Shown: piece by piece, positions 44,401 through 53,200 of the stretch
Position numbering within the stretch: position 1 is the first letter of the stretch
How the letters are laid out: every line of letters starts with the position of its first letter
Origin: CAZAMB01 sp964486335
GTDB taxonomy: Bacteria; Planctomycetota; Phycisphaerae; UBA1845
Reading direction: 5' to 3'
NCBI GenBank assembly: GCA_964486335.1
Contig: CAZAMB010000009.1
Span: 62,001 to 126,000, forward strand
Length of the DNA stretch: 64,000 nt
Program-made: the position numbers and the translations under genes
The notes under the pieces: model-generated
Databases searched by the model: none
What the model was told of the DNA's origin: nothing
The model's input: the letters and a program-made list of their open reading frames with translations, nothing else

Positions 44401-45307
44401 CAACATAGCCGCGAATCACGCCGCTCAAGTAGGCATCCACAACGGTCGTGTCGCCCCGTGGCACGATCTTCTGGAGTCGCGCAAATCGCGACGATAAAGA
44501 GATTTGTGCAAAACCGACGGACTCTGCAATGCGGGCCAGCAGTTCCTCATGTGCCGGATTCACGTAGGAATGAACGAAACAGACGGCTAATGCTTCGATT
44601 CCCGCTGAGCGAGCCTCCGTCAATTGCCTGCGAATCACGGTCTCATCCGGAGAAACACGGACCGTGCCGTCGAAGGAAATGCGTTCATCGATTTCGATGA
44701 CCGTTTGCGCCAGCTCGTCGCGCTTGCGAATGTCCAGCCGGAAGAGCTCCGGTCGATCCTGATAGCCTATCTTGAGCACATCGCCGAAACCCTTCGTCGT
44801 AACAAAGGCGGTCCGCGCTCCTTTTCGTTCGAGCAAAGCGTTGGTCGCGCGGGTCGTACCAAGGCGTACGTCGACCGGGCCGATCGTTTGATCAAGCCGC
44901 AGCCCCATCAGAATACGAATCGCTACGACCGGCGCTACCTCGCCGCTGCGAAGTTCGTAGCTTGGGCGGATTGAGCCGGTAAAATCAGTCAGCGGAGCCG
45001 ACAGGCATAGCGTACCGGCAAGGGGAGAAAATGCTGTGACTATCGTCGTAGGCGACTCATCCTCTCGAACTGCAGTACGTTGATCGCCGATCAGCGCAAG
45101 GCGATATCCGACCCAAAGTCCGTCGGGTTCGCCGATTCGAGCCGGATCGCTGATGCACAGGGGGGTAGAACCCGGCCCGCATGATCCTCGAATCGCGCCG
45201 CTGCTCAAAACCTTGACACTGATAGACCTACCATCCGGTCGCCGCGCGACAACGTCGGTAAACGTTCCGCCGACATCGATTGCGAATTGCCATCGCGGTG
45301 CGGTCAT
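41432..45307 (-). CDS. 5-oxoprolinase (ATP-hydrolysing), HyuA-HyuB fusion
   Basis: 1291 residues, the length of eukaryote-type OPLAH. The N-terminal hydantoinase-A part has the ATPase motifs FAIDVGGTFTDVV, LGTTRATNALLERKGAR, SSGGLIDG, LSGPAGGVVG and IGFDMGGTSTDVCR. The C-terminal hydantoinase-B part starts near DPIRLEVFNNQFAAIAEQMG and has YITNDPFRGGSHLNDV and RAHHAEIGGKRPGSMPP, ending near IETPGGGGWE. It cleaves 5-oxoproline to glutamate with ATP. It heads the series with the two D-glutamate-cyclase genes, which make 5-oxoproline, so they may form a reversible D-glutamate / 5-oxoproline module. Whether it accepts the D-isomer is unknown. Confidence 0.93.
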   Translation of the reverse strand: MTAPRWQFAIDVGGTFTDVVARRPDGRSISVKVLSSGAIRGSCGPGSTPLCISDPARIGEPDGLWVGYRLALIGDQRTAVREDESPTTIVTAFSPLAGTLCLSAPLTDFTGSIRPSYELRSGEVAPVVAIRILMGLRLDQTIGPVDVRLGTTRATNALLERKGARTAFVTTKGFGDVLKIGYQDRPELFRLDIRKRDELAQTVIEIDERISFDGTVRVSPDETVIRRQLTEARSAGIEALAVCFVHSYVNPAHEELLARIAESVGFAQISLSSRFARLQKIVPRGDTTVVDAYLSGVIRGYVDALRHSMPDARIRLMTSSGGLIDGSTVGGKDTILSGPAGGVVGCAHFSRAAGFDRAIGFDMGGTSTDVCRIDALPKELEYQHETVKAGVRIMTPMLAIETVAAGGGSICAFDGRMMTVGPHSAGSDPGPACYGRGGPLTVTDMNLLRGRIVESHFPFALDRDVVEQRTGLLCREVNAATGSSLTPDQLAEGFVRIANEKMAAAIRKISIAKGYDPRDYVLTSFGGAAGQHACALGRMLGVSSVLCSPLAGVLSAFGIGVAEDKRIAERSVHLPLNDESLKEIVDHWDSMAADTQQLLLKDGVALSDIAPARKTMDLCYAGQSTLLTVGAGTSALCKAAFENQHRQLYGFDHAGRALEIRVLRLEMGTKGNQPAVTDCGVRSPCEASKTPKPPVGEHSKLSGTHMMVVEGKPCRVPLHEFHEFALGTSVDGPALIVAETSTVVVESGWRAEAAADGAIILRDAASSRRPHEDSTVEVDPIRLEVFNNQFAAIAEQMGATLQRTAVSTNVKERLDFSCAIFTPSGELVVNAPHIPVHLGGMSDCVKYLMEDVGRLVPGDVYITNDPFRGGSHLNDVTVITPVHDSTGRELRFVVASRAHHAEIGGKRPGSMPPDSTCLADEGVLIRHFQWTRNGAIRANELRALLEAPPYPSRCPDENLVDIAAQIAANQTGVLRLTELAASHGIGVVHAYMRHIQDAAEAKMRDAIRLLGNGIRVFEDRLDDGTLIRLTLAVGGDTARLDFSGTSPVQRGNLSANRSIVTSAVLYCFRCLINESIPLNAGVLAPIEIVLPECFLNPRNESDPRRCPAVAGGNVETSQRVVDTILGALGVAAASQGTMNNVLMGNDRFGYYETICGGAGAGPGFHGADAIHTHMTNTRLTDPEVLESRYPVRLVQFAIRPGSGGAGKFRGGCGVVREFEFLEPLDVSIISQRRTTAPYGVRGGGAGLAGRNKLVRAGDASPEELPAIAAVSVGKGDRLVIETPGGGGWERE

Positions 45308-45387
45308 GCGTTTATGATAACACTGAAGCTGACTTTCACCCGAAGTTTACCACCGAATGGCGCTGTTCACCTATGCGTGACATTCGC

Positions 45388-48300
45388 TTACTGCCCACGT
45401 CCGTGGCACTGTTTGTATTTTTTCCCGCTACCGCATGGACACGGGTCGTTGCGCCCGACTTTCGGCTGATCGCGGCGGATCGTTTCGACTTTTCCTTCCG
45501 TTCCCTGCGCCTGCATGGCCGCTTGTTGATCGGCTGAAGCACCGGCAAAGCCCGCTCCCGTCGCGTCGGCGTGCCGAAAGACCATCGGCGCGGCCGGCTT
45601 CCCACCCGGCGCTCTTCCGTCATTTTCGGTGCCGCCCGTCGCGCGAATTTTGAAGATGATATCCGTCACTCGACCTGCGATCCGCGACCACATCTGGTTG
45701 AATTGCTGGCGTCCTTCGATCGCGTACTGACTTTGCGGATGCGTCTGATCGCCGCCGAGAGGACGCTGCATGATCGCCGTTTTGAGGTGATCCATCTCCA
45801 GAAGATGGTCCTTCCACGCTTGATCGTAAATGCGAAGCAGCACGAACTGCTCCAACCGCGTCAACTCCCATCGAAGCAACTCTCGTCCCTGAGCTACGAT
45901 CGCGTCGCGATAGTTTTCTCCAAAGGCCTCGAACCGCTCCTGATTCCATGCCCGCCCGAATCGTCCCTTCGCCCATTCGACCGCGCGGTCCCGATCCATC
46001 CCCGCGATCGCAGCATCGACTTCCCTTTCCATGCGGCCGTCGAGAAACTCTCGGTTCAAGGCTGCCATCTTTTCCCGGACTTCGGGGACGGTATTGCCTT
46101 GAATGTCGTTCAACGTCCACCCAACGCCAAATTTTCCATTGACCCACGTGACGATGGCCGTCGCTGCGGCGGCGCTGTCCGTTGATTCCTCACCGACCGT
46201 CCGTTCGAGACACCATTCCACGGGATAGTTGACTTCCCGCTCGCGGTAGGACTCACGGACGCGCTGGTCGAGCATAGCCGCGATTTCGGGAATCGGTTTT
46301 TCCACGATGTCCGGTACGCTGACTTGAACGTTGAACTTGGTCTTCGCCCAGTCCGCCAGCGCCTGATAGGGATGCATCGGATCGAGAAATATCGCAATCC
46401 CATCACAATTGAGGTTTTCAATGTGATGTTCCGCTGCCTCGATCAGCGCTTCCTCGATTTCCCTCGGCTCCATTTTTCGCATCTGGTTCTGCGAGAGTGT
46501 GAAGTTGAACGCTCGACGCGCCCATTGACTCAAGCCGCCCAGGTCCCAGTTGGCCGGTGGTTCTTCCGCATCAATGTACTCGCCGAGGGAAGTGCGAATC
46601 TGATCCAGCGCTTCTTCCAGTCCGACCTTGCGGATGCTCGCCACGGCCGATTCAAGTTCGCTGACGTTGATGCTGTCCTCGTCAATCGTGAGGTCGAGGT
46701 TGGCGCGACACCATTCAGCCACGCACCGTTCCCGGTAGGATCCACCGAGAAATTGCTGAAGCGTCGTTTCAATCGCATTGTCGATTGTATCGAAGATCAA
46801 CCCCGGCAAATCCCGCTCTTCGAGGATTCGCTGCCGAGCCGTATAGAATTCCTTTCGTTGGAAGTCCATCGGCTCGTCCCATTCGAGCAAGTGTTTCCGG
46901 GTCGAGAAGTTGCGCTCCTCCACTTTTCGCTGGGCTCGTTCGATTCCCTTGTTGAGGCGCTTGTCTTCCAAGCTGGTGCCCTCGGAGAACCCCAGACGCT
47001 CCATCATCTTGAGCATCCAGTCCGACATGAACAGCTTGAGCAGTTCGTCCTGCAGCGAAAGAAAGAACCGCGACGAACCCGGATCGCCCTGTCGTCCGGC
47101 GCGACCGCGGAGCTGATTGTCAATGCGCCGTGATTCGTGTCGTTCGGTCCCGATGATGTGCAAGCCGCACGGCACGTTGACGGGGCACACCTTTCGGCCC
47201 AGTTCCGGGAATCGTGGATCGAGCTTCGGCTTGAAGCAATGGGCGCAGTTCGTCGAGGGATCATATTCCTCGCACCGGATGCAACACTTCGTAACCCCCG
47301 GGGGATATAGGGCGTTCGCCGACAACCCCGGCGGAAGCTGGGCCGGAACCTTGCATTTCGGATAAACGACATTGAGTCCCAGTTTGATGTCCGTGCCGCG
47401 ACCCGCCATGTTCGTCGCGATGGTCACGTTGCCGCGCGGCTTCTTATCGCTGCCGCTGGTGGGAACTGATGTCTCGCCAGCCTTGACAACGATGTCGGCT
47501 TCGCGAGCGTGGTTCTTTGCGTTCAATACTTCGTGTTCAATGCCATAACGATTCGTCAACGCCTTCGAGAGCTTTTCGGAGTTTTCGACGCTTGTCGTAC
47601 CCACAAGCACCGGTCGTCCGTGCACGAGGTCACCTAGCAATTCGTCGTACGTCTCGACCATAAAGGCGATGACCTTACGGTCGCCGAACTCGGCCCCGTT
47701 GAACAGCCTCATGGCTTCATCGAGCTTCGACGTGTCCTCTCCGCGCTTGACGAGGATCGGGCGCAGCGCCTTGAAGACATCCGCCATGACGAACGGATCG
47801 GCCGGCCGGCCTCGCCGATGGACTTCGAAGATTTCATCCACGATGGCCTGATACTTCTGTTCGGTGTCCCGATACATGCGATCGTTGTGGTCGAGTCGGT
47901 TCACCGGACGGTTCGTGGGGATTTCGACCACGTCGAGGCGATAAATCTTGTCAAACTCCGTTGCCTCGGTGGCGGCCGTGCCCGTCATGCCCGCCTTGAT
48001 TCGATAGAGCTTGATGAAATTCTGGATCGTAATCGTTGCCAGCGTCTGGGTTTCTTCCTTGACACGAACGCTCTCCTTGGCCTCCACCGCCTGGTGCAGT
48101 CCGTCCGACCATTGCCGACCGTGCATCAGTCGCCCCGTGAACGGATCGACGATGATGATTTGTCCGTTCTGGACGACATAGTCTTTATCACGCTGGTACA
48201 CCTTGTGGGCCCGAAGGGCGTTCTCGATCAGGTGTGGCCACTCCATGTTGTTGCCGCTGTACAGACTCCCGACATCGAGTAACTCCTGTGCAATGGTAAC

Positions 48301-49665
48301 GCCCTCATGCGTGACGGCTGCCTGCTTCCGTTCCATTTGAACAATGAAGTAACGGCGATACTGATCAGCCGGCGGCAGTTCAAGGATGTTGTTCTCGAAC
48401 ATCTGAATGGCTTCGACGTGGTCGTCAATGAGGAAATCCGGACCAAGCGTCGCGGACGACTCCTCGCCTTCGGCGGGCAGGTCGTCGGAAGCCGCCACCG
48501 CGTTGTCGACGTTTTTTGGCGTTGAAAGCTTCTTGCCCGTTGCCTTTTCCTTTGCCTTTTTCTCCCTGTAACCCAGGATGGACATCGCATCGCGCAATTT
48601 GGGAATGCCGTGGTCATCGCCTTCATACCGGGCGACCGTGCCTTGGACCTTGCGATCCCAGGTCGCCTGTCGCCGAACCAGCTCCGTCGCGACCTTGTCG
48701 GCTCGTGGATAGCGGGTCACGTCGTCGTGCGTCGGACCGGATATGATGAGAGGCGTTCTCGCTTCATCGATGAGAATCGAGTCCACCTCGTCCACGATCA
48801 CGAAATCCAGCGGTCCCTGCACCTGATCCTGCAACTGCGTCTTCATGTTGTCGCGGAGATAATCAAACCCAAATTCGCTGTTGGTGCCATAAGTGATATC
48901 GCAGGCGTATGCGGCCTTGCGGATGCCCTCGCGCCCGCCCGAATCGACTTGCGCCTGAATGTAACCGACGCTGATGCCCACCAGTTCAAAAATCGGAGCC
49001 GCGAATTCCGCGTCGCGTTTTACCAGATAATCATTGACGGTGACGACGTGGACCTTTTTTCCCGACAACACGTTGAGAAAAGCGGCAAGGTGACAAACGA
49101 TCGTTTTTCCTTCGCCTGTCCGCATCTCGGCGATTCGTCCCTCGTACAGCACGCGACCGCCGACAAGCTGACAGTCAAAATGTCGATGGTTTCTCGCCCG
49201 CCGCGACGCTTCGCGAAGTAGGGCGAATGCCTCGTGCGTCGCTCCCCGGCGATCCAGTTCCTCGTTGATTCTCACATTCCGTTTGCGATACTCGGCCTTG
49301 CGGTATTCCTCAAGCCGCTCACCCGGACTAAGAGTTTTCCACCATACTTCCAAAGGGGCGAATGCATCGTGAAAGGTAGCGCGTAGAGTCTCTGCACGCT
49401 CGCGAAGGTCCGAACTCAGTTCAGTTCGGATCCGCTGTCGCGCTGTTTCCTGCTCCTCCGGCGGCGCGCTCCCGTCGACTTCGCCAGCGATGCGCGTCGA
49501 AAAGCGGACATCAAAGCTGTCGCGAAACTTGCCTTCCTCGGCGTTGATGGGGCCGACCTGTCGCTGAAGCACCTTCAGCACGCGGTCATTGCGTGTCCCA
49601 AAGACCTTTCGAGGAAGAGACCAGACTTGTTTTCCCACGTTGGTGGCGACTTGGACGATAGACAT
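45388..49665 (-). CDS. secA: Preprotein translocase ATPase SecA, enlarged, with zinc-ribbon insertion
   Basis: 1425 residues against about 900 in E. coli. Motor motifs: MRTGEGKT (about 181-188), VDEVDSILIDEARTPLIISG (about 290-310), TNMAGRGTDIKLG and IGTERHESRRIDNQLRGRAGRQGDPGSS. Insertions: about residues 340-420 (charged, low complexity); about 765-835, a Cys-rich segment inside motor domain 2 with C795xxC798-x8-C807xxC810 and two further Cys, a likely zinc ribbon; and about 200 extra residues in the scaffold/wing region with WVNGKFGVGWT-like motifs. The C-terminus carries the usual SecB/phospholipid-binding zinc motif (DPCPCGSGKKYKQCHG). ATG 49665 chosen; GTG 49674 possible. It follows a SecM-like ORF. 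Confidence 0.96.
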   Translation of the reverse strand: MSIVQVATNVGKQVWSLPRKVFGTRNDRVLKVLQRQVGPINAEEGKFRDSFDVRFSTRIAGEVDGSAPPEEQETARQRIRTELSSDLRERAETLRATFHDAFAPLEVWWKTLSPGERLEEYRKAEYRKRNVRINEELDRRGATHEAFALLREASRRARNHRHFDCQLVGGRVLYEGRIAEMRTGEGKTIVCHLAAFLNVLSGKKVHVVTVNDYLVKRDAEFAAPIFELVGISVGYIQAQVDSGGREGIRKAAYACDITYGTNSEFGFDYLRDNMKTQLQDQVQGPLDFVIVDEVDSILIDEARTPLIISGPTHDDVTRYPRADKVATELVRRQATWDRKVQGTVARYEGDDHGIPKLRDAMSILGYREKKAKEKATGKKLSTPKNVDNAVAASDDLPAEGEESSATLGPDFLIDDHVEAIQMFENNILELPPADQYRRYFIVQMERKQAAVTHEGVTIAQELLDVGSLYSGNNMEWPHLIENALRAHKVYQRDKDYVVQNGQIIIVDPFTGRLMHGRQWSDGLHQAVEAKESVRVKEETQTLATITIQNFIKLYRIKAGMTGTAATEATEFDKIYRLDVVEIPTNRPVNRLDHNDRMYRDTEQKYQAIVDEIFEVHRRGRPADPFVMADVFKALRPILVKRGEDTSKLDEAMRLFNGAEFGDRKVIAFMVETYDELLGDLVHGRPVLVGTTSVENSEKLSKALTNRYGIEHEVLNAKNHAREADIVVKAGETSVPTSGSDKKPRGNVTIATNMAGRGTDIKLGLNVVYPKCKVPAQLPPGLSANALYPPGVTKCCIRCEEYDPSTNCAHCFKPKLDPRFPELGRKVCPVNVPCGLHIIGTERHESRRIDNQLRGRAGRQGDPGSSRFFLSLQDELLKLFMSDWMLKMMERLGFSEGTSLEDKRLNKGIERAQRKVEERNFSTRKHLLEWDEPMDFQRKEFYTARQRILEERDLPGLIFDTIDNAIETTLQQFLGGSYRERCVAEWCRANLDLTIDEDSINVSELESAVASIRKVGLEEALDQIRTSLGEYIDAEEPPANWDLGGLSQWARRAFNFTLSQNQMRKMEPREIEEALIEAAEHHIENLNCDGIAIFLDPMHPYQALADWAKTKFNVQVSVPDIVEKPIPEIAAMLDQRVRESYREREVNYPVEWCLERTVGEESTDSAAAATAIVTWVNGKFGVGWTLNDIQGNTVPEVREKMAALNREFLDGRMEREVDAAIAGMDRDRAVEWAKGRFGRAWNQERFEAFGENYRDAIVAQGRELLRWELTRLEQFVLLRIYDQAWKDHLLEMDHLKTAIMQRPLGGDQTHPQSQYAIEGRQQFNQMWSRIAGRVTDIIFKIRATGGTENDGRAPGGKPAAPMVFRHADATGAGFAGASADQQAAMQAQGTEGKVETIRRDQPKVGRNDPCPCGSGKKYKQCHGRGQ

Positions 49666-49712
49666 ACAGGGCACTCACTTTGAAAGACAATCATCGACGC
49701 TTTGCTTCCGAT

Positions 49713-49747
49713 GGGCAAAAACTCCTTTTGCCGGATCGATTTTGCCC
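49713..49747 (-). promoter_or_regulatory. Stem-loop between the SecM-like ORF and secA
   Basis: GGGCAAAA (49713-49720) and TTTTGCCC (49740-49747) form a perfect 8-bp stem with a 19-base loop, 48 bases before the secA start. In the minus-strand transcript the loop carries AAAAGGAG, a Shine-Dalgarno-like sequence. No T-tract follows, so this is not a terminator. A role in secA translation control is inferred from E. coli secM-secA. Confidence 0.45.
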
Positions 49748-49780
49748 GATGGATTGGGTGGCCGCAGGCAAGGTGAAACG

Positions 49781-50113
49781 CTAGGGGCCGAAGCGGCTGC
49801 CGATACGAACCACTGTAATGATTCGCAACATGGCGGGATCCACCAGTGAGGCGATGAGCACCGAGGAACCGGCCGCCGCGCGCGTCGGATGGTCAATTGC
49901 CGAGGATTCCACTTGTTGAAATTGCAAATGCGGAGAAGGCAGGGAGAAAATCTCCGATTCGACCGTCGGTTGTCCAATGGACGATTCGAAGGAACTGATC
50001 GTCTGAGGTCGCGCGCTGGCTCCCCCATTCAGAGCGAGCAGCGTGATCGCCGTCGCGACGATTCGCCCGCCGCGACCGGCGTTTGCAAAAGTGACCCAAG
50101 CGAACTCATCCAT
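49781..50113 (-). CDS. Small exported protein upstream of secA, SecM-like arrest-peptide candidate
   Basis: 110 residues. The N-terminus has Arg residues, a hydrophobic core (IVATAITLLALNGG) and a cleavage-like ASA-R, so it reads as a Sec signal peptide. The middle is hydrophilic and low in motifs. The last residues are IGSRFGP, then stop. E. coli SecM, encoded just upstream of secA, stalls ribosomes at GIRAGP; both share G-x-R-x-G-P. Other SecM arrest residues (Phe and Trp-Ile further upstream) are not matched. Codon third positions are GC-rich as in neighbours. A TATAAT lies seven bases before the ATG, so the mRNA may be leaderless. I am only moderately sure it is a gene. Confidence 0.55.
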   Translation of the reverse strand: MDEFAWVTFANAGRGGRIVATAITLLALNGGASARPQTISSFESSIGQPTVESEIFSLPSPHLQFQQVESSAIDHPTRAAAGSSVLIASLVDPAMLRIITVVRIGSRFGP

Positions 50114-50120
50114 GCGGCGG

Positions 50121-50126
50121 ATTATA
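50121..50126 (-). promoter_or_regulatory. Consensus TATAAT box immediately before the SecM-like ORF
   Basis: On the minus strand TATAAT (50126-50121) ends seven bases before ATG 50113. Transcription would then start at or near the A of ATG. The -35 region is weak (TTGTAA at 14 bases). Probably the promoter of the SecM-like ORF and secA. Confidence 0.5.
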
Positions 50127-50144
50127 CACGGTACGCCCCGTTAC

Positions 50145-50190
50145 AAAAGCGACCCCCGCCGGCTGGTCTTACAACCGCCAGGCAGGGGTC
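50145..50190 (-). terminator. Hairpin terminator after the M6-PKD protease gene
   Basis: In the minus-strand transcript GACCCC-t-GCC-t-GG pairs with CCaGCCGGCGGGGGTC around a 12-base loop, followed by GCTTTTG. It lies 55 bases after the stop at 50245 and separates that gene from the secA unit. Confidence 0.75.
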
Positions 50191-50244
50191 GGGGGGATTA
50201 CTTTCTTTACTTCGACGCTTCTGTCGCCGCGTCGGTCCAAAGCG

Positions 50245-53200
50245 CTACCGAGGGGTCTGCCGTCGTCGCACGCTTCTCATCGTGGCAAGTCCGAGCAACG
50301 ATCCGAACAAGGCCATCGCCATGCCGACTCCGCAAACCGTCGGCGGCCGCTGCGTGTAGCTGGGCGGTGGCGGCTCCGGTGTCGGTCGAGGTTGTGGCGG
50401 CGGTGGCTCGATCGGCGTGCCGCGTTCAGTGACCACCACGGATTCCGGATTCGAAAAGCCGACAGCGCCCTTCGAATCCGTCAACGAAAGAACGACTGTA
50501 TACGTCCCAACCTCGTCGAACAACCGCGTTACTACCGAACCCGTCAAAGTTTCAACGACCGCGCCGTCCAACGAGAAAGACCAGTCATAGGTTACCGGGT
50601 CTGCGTCTGGATCAAACGACAATCGACCATCGAAGGTCAATGTCAAGGGAACCACTCCGGTTCGAAGGCCGGTGGCGATGAGGGCGACTGGTGTTCGGTT
50701 TTCACCCGGCGCCAAAACTCGAATCGAGCGAGTCAGATCAACCGAGGCGTTGGCCTCGTCGCGGACCGTGAGCCTCGTCAGATAGGTTCCCGGTTCCGCA
50801 AACCGATGTGTGGCCGTCGCGGTTGCCGTGAACGCCGTTTCATCTCCGTCGCCGAAAACGAAACGATACGTCAGGTCGTCGCCGTCCGGATCCACCGAAC
50901 CCCGCGCGTCAAACGTGAACAACTCATCGACAAACCCCTCCAGCGGAACGACGATCAGCGAGGCTGTCGGCGGTCGATTCGTTCCCGGTGGCGGTGTCGA
51001 GTCCGAGGACATCACGATCGTCTTCTGGGACGACGCCTTGTTCGGCGGCGTTTCCGCGTCCGAAACGGTCAAAGTGATCGTGTAACGTCCAGCCAGCGTG
51101 TACGTATGTTCAGCCGTGACACCGGTTGAACGCGGCGTTCCATCGCCCCATTCCCATTCGTACTTCGTGATTCGTCCGCCGGTCGGGCGATCGAAGGACT
51201 GGCTCGCATCCACCACAAACTTCTGGTTCAACACGGGCTGAGCCGGGGATACCGTAAACAACGCGCGCGGCGACGAATCCGTCTGACCTGCTGATGAAAC
51301 CGTGATCGTGGTTCCCGGCCAAGTCGCGGATCCGCCTCGGTTATCCTTGACCACCGCTGTTGGTTTGAAAGTAGCCGAGGTCTGTCCGGCCGCCAGTGTA
51401 TACGTGTGCGAAACACTTCCGTCGGTGGCCGGTGGCTTGCCCGTCTTGGCGGGATAGGTCTCCTTGGCCGACCCGTCACCCCAGTTCCATTCCACGGATA
51501 ACGTATCGTTCTCCGCATCCGTCGAGTTCTTGGCATTGAACACCACGACGAGCGGACTGTTGCCTTGTGACGTTGAGAACGTGACGTTCGCGACGGGGTT
51601 CGTGTTGCCCACGCTGATCACCAGCGTATCCGTCGAGCTCTTTCCACCCGGGTCGGTTACCGTCAGCGTCGCGGTGAACAGACATGGATTGGCGTTCGTG
51701 CAAAGTGTTCCATCGGCCTTTCGCGTGTACAAGTGCGTTGTTTCACGAAGAATGCCCGGTGTGCGTTGATCGTTGGCGGTGATTCCATCACCGAAGTTCC
51801 ACTGGTAAATCAGCTGGGACGCGGGCGTCTCCGCGTCACTGGAATCCGAACCGCTGAACGAAACCGTCAATGGAGCCGGGCCGCTCGATGGGGTGCCCTT
51901 GATCACCGCCTTCGGAGAATTGTTGATGACTTCAATATCCACCGCAGCTTCGCCGAATCGTCCATTGGCGGTATTCGTCGCTCGAAGAACGACCGTGTAT
52001 TTGCGAGCCTGAGTAAACGTCCGCTGTACCTGGGCGCCGGTCTGCGTCGCGGAACCGTCGCCGAAGTTCCATGTAAACGTCAGTGGCTGGCCGTTGGGGT
52101 CTCGCGATCGCCGGGCGTCAAAGGTCACAGTCAGCGGCGGCAGGCCGGACAACGGCGATGCATCGATGATGGCCGTGGGATTCTCCGAGATTTGGCCGCT
52201 GGTCAGCGTGACAGCCGCGCTCGGGGCAGTCAGCCCCGTCGTGGTGAAAGTAAACGTATCTCCTACCGCTCCCTTGCCCAGCGCTCCTCCGCCGGCAGCG
52301 ATAGTGAACTTTACTTCACCGTCGCAAGAAGTGTACTGCGTCCCGGTCGTGGCACAACGAGCGCGATTGGCGCACGTCGCGGGCAGTTGTTCATTGCAAA
52401 GCGAGGCCGACACGTCGCCGTCGGGGACTGGCTGCGTCAGCGAACTTCTGACTACCCAGCGACCGTTTACCGAATCGACACACTCCGCCACCCATGTTTC
52501 CGAGCGAGCCTTCCCATCATGCGTCACCACACCGTTCGCGATGGTCGACACGTCTACGGCGACGTCGGATTTGTTAAGTTTGGCCGTTCCTTCGTTGTTT
52601 CTACCGGCGCGAGGCGTCGTCAGTTTCAACTCCGTACCGTCTGACCCCGATCCCGGGATCAAGTCGGCAAAGATAAAGTACCGCCCGTCGGCCAGACCGG
52701 CGACATTCCAATTGATACTCTGAAGCAATGTGCCCGGGCTCGTTTTCTTCAAAAGGCCGATCGGGGTTCCGTCGCTCTGCTTCGGGGTCGAAGATTCAAC
52801 TTTCGTGTAAAAATAGCGAACAGTCGTGCCGCCGAATACGTCTGTAACCTCCGACCGAATCTGGAAATTGGAGCCGACTGTAACTCCTCCTGGAGGATTG
52901 ACGAATCGAAGCCCCGGAATGCTCGTTGGCGTCCAATTAAACGTGGCTCGAACGGAACCGTTGCCATCAGGAACTATATCAGTGACCTCAAGCCCGGTGC
53001 AGGAATTCAAGGTCCACCACTCGGCTGCCGGCAACGTGTTGCAATCGAAATCCCGCTTGTTTGTCGAACCCGGCCAAACGTCTCCGGCGTCGCCGCGATT
53101 GTCGCAAACGTCCAATTGGGACAATCCGTCTGCTTGCACGATATGGTAAAGAAATCGGTCGCCGATACGCTGCTGCGCCGGAAGCGCTTCTGGGTTCGAT

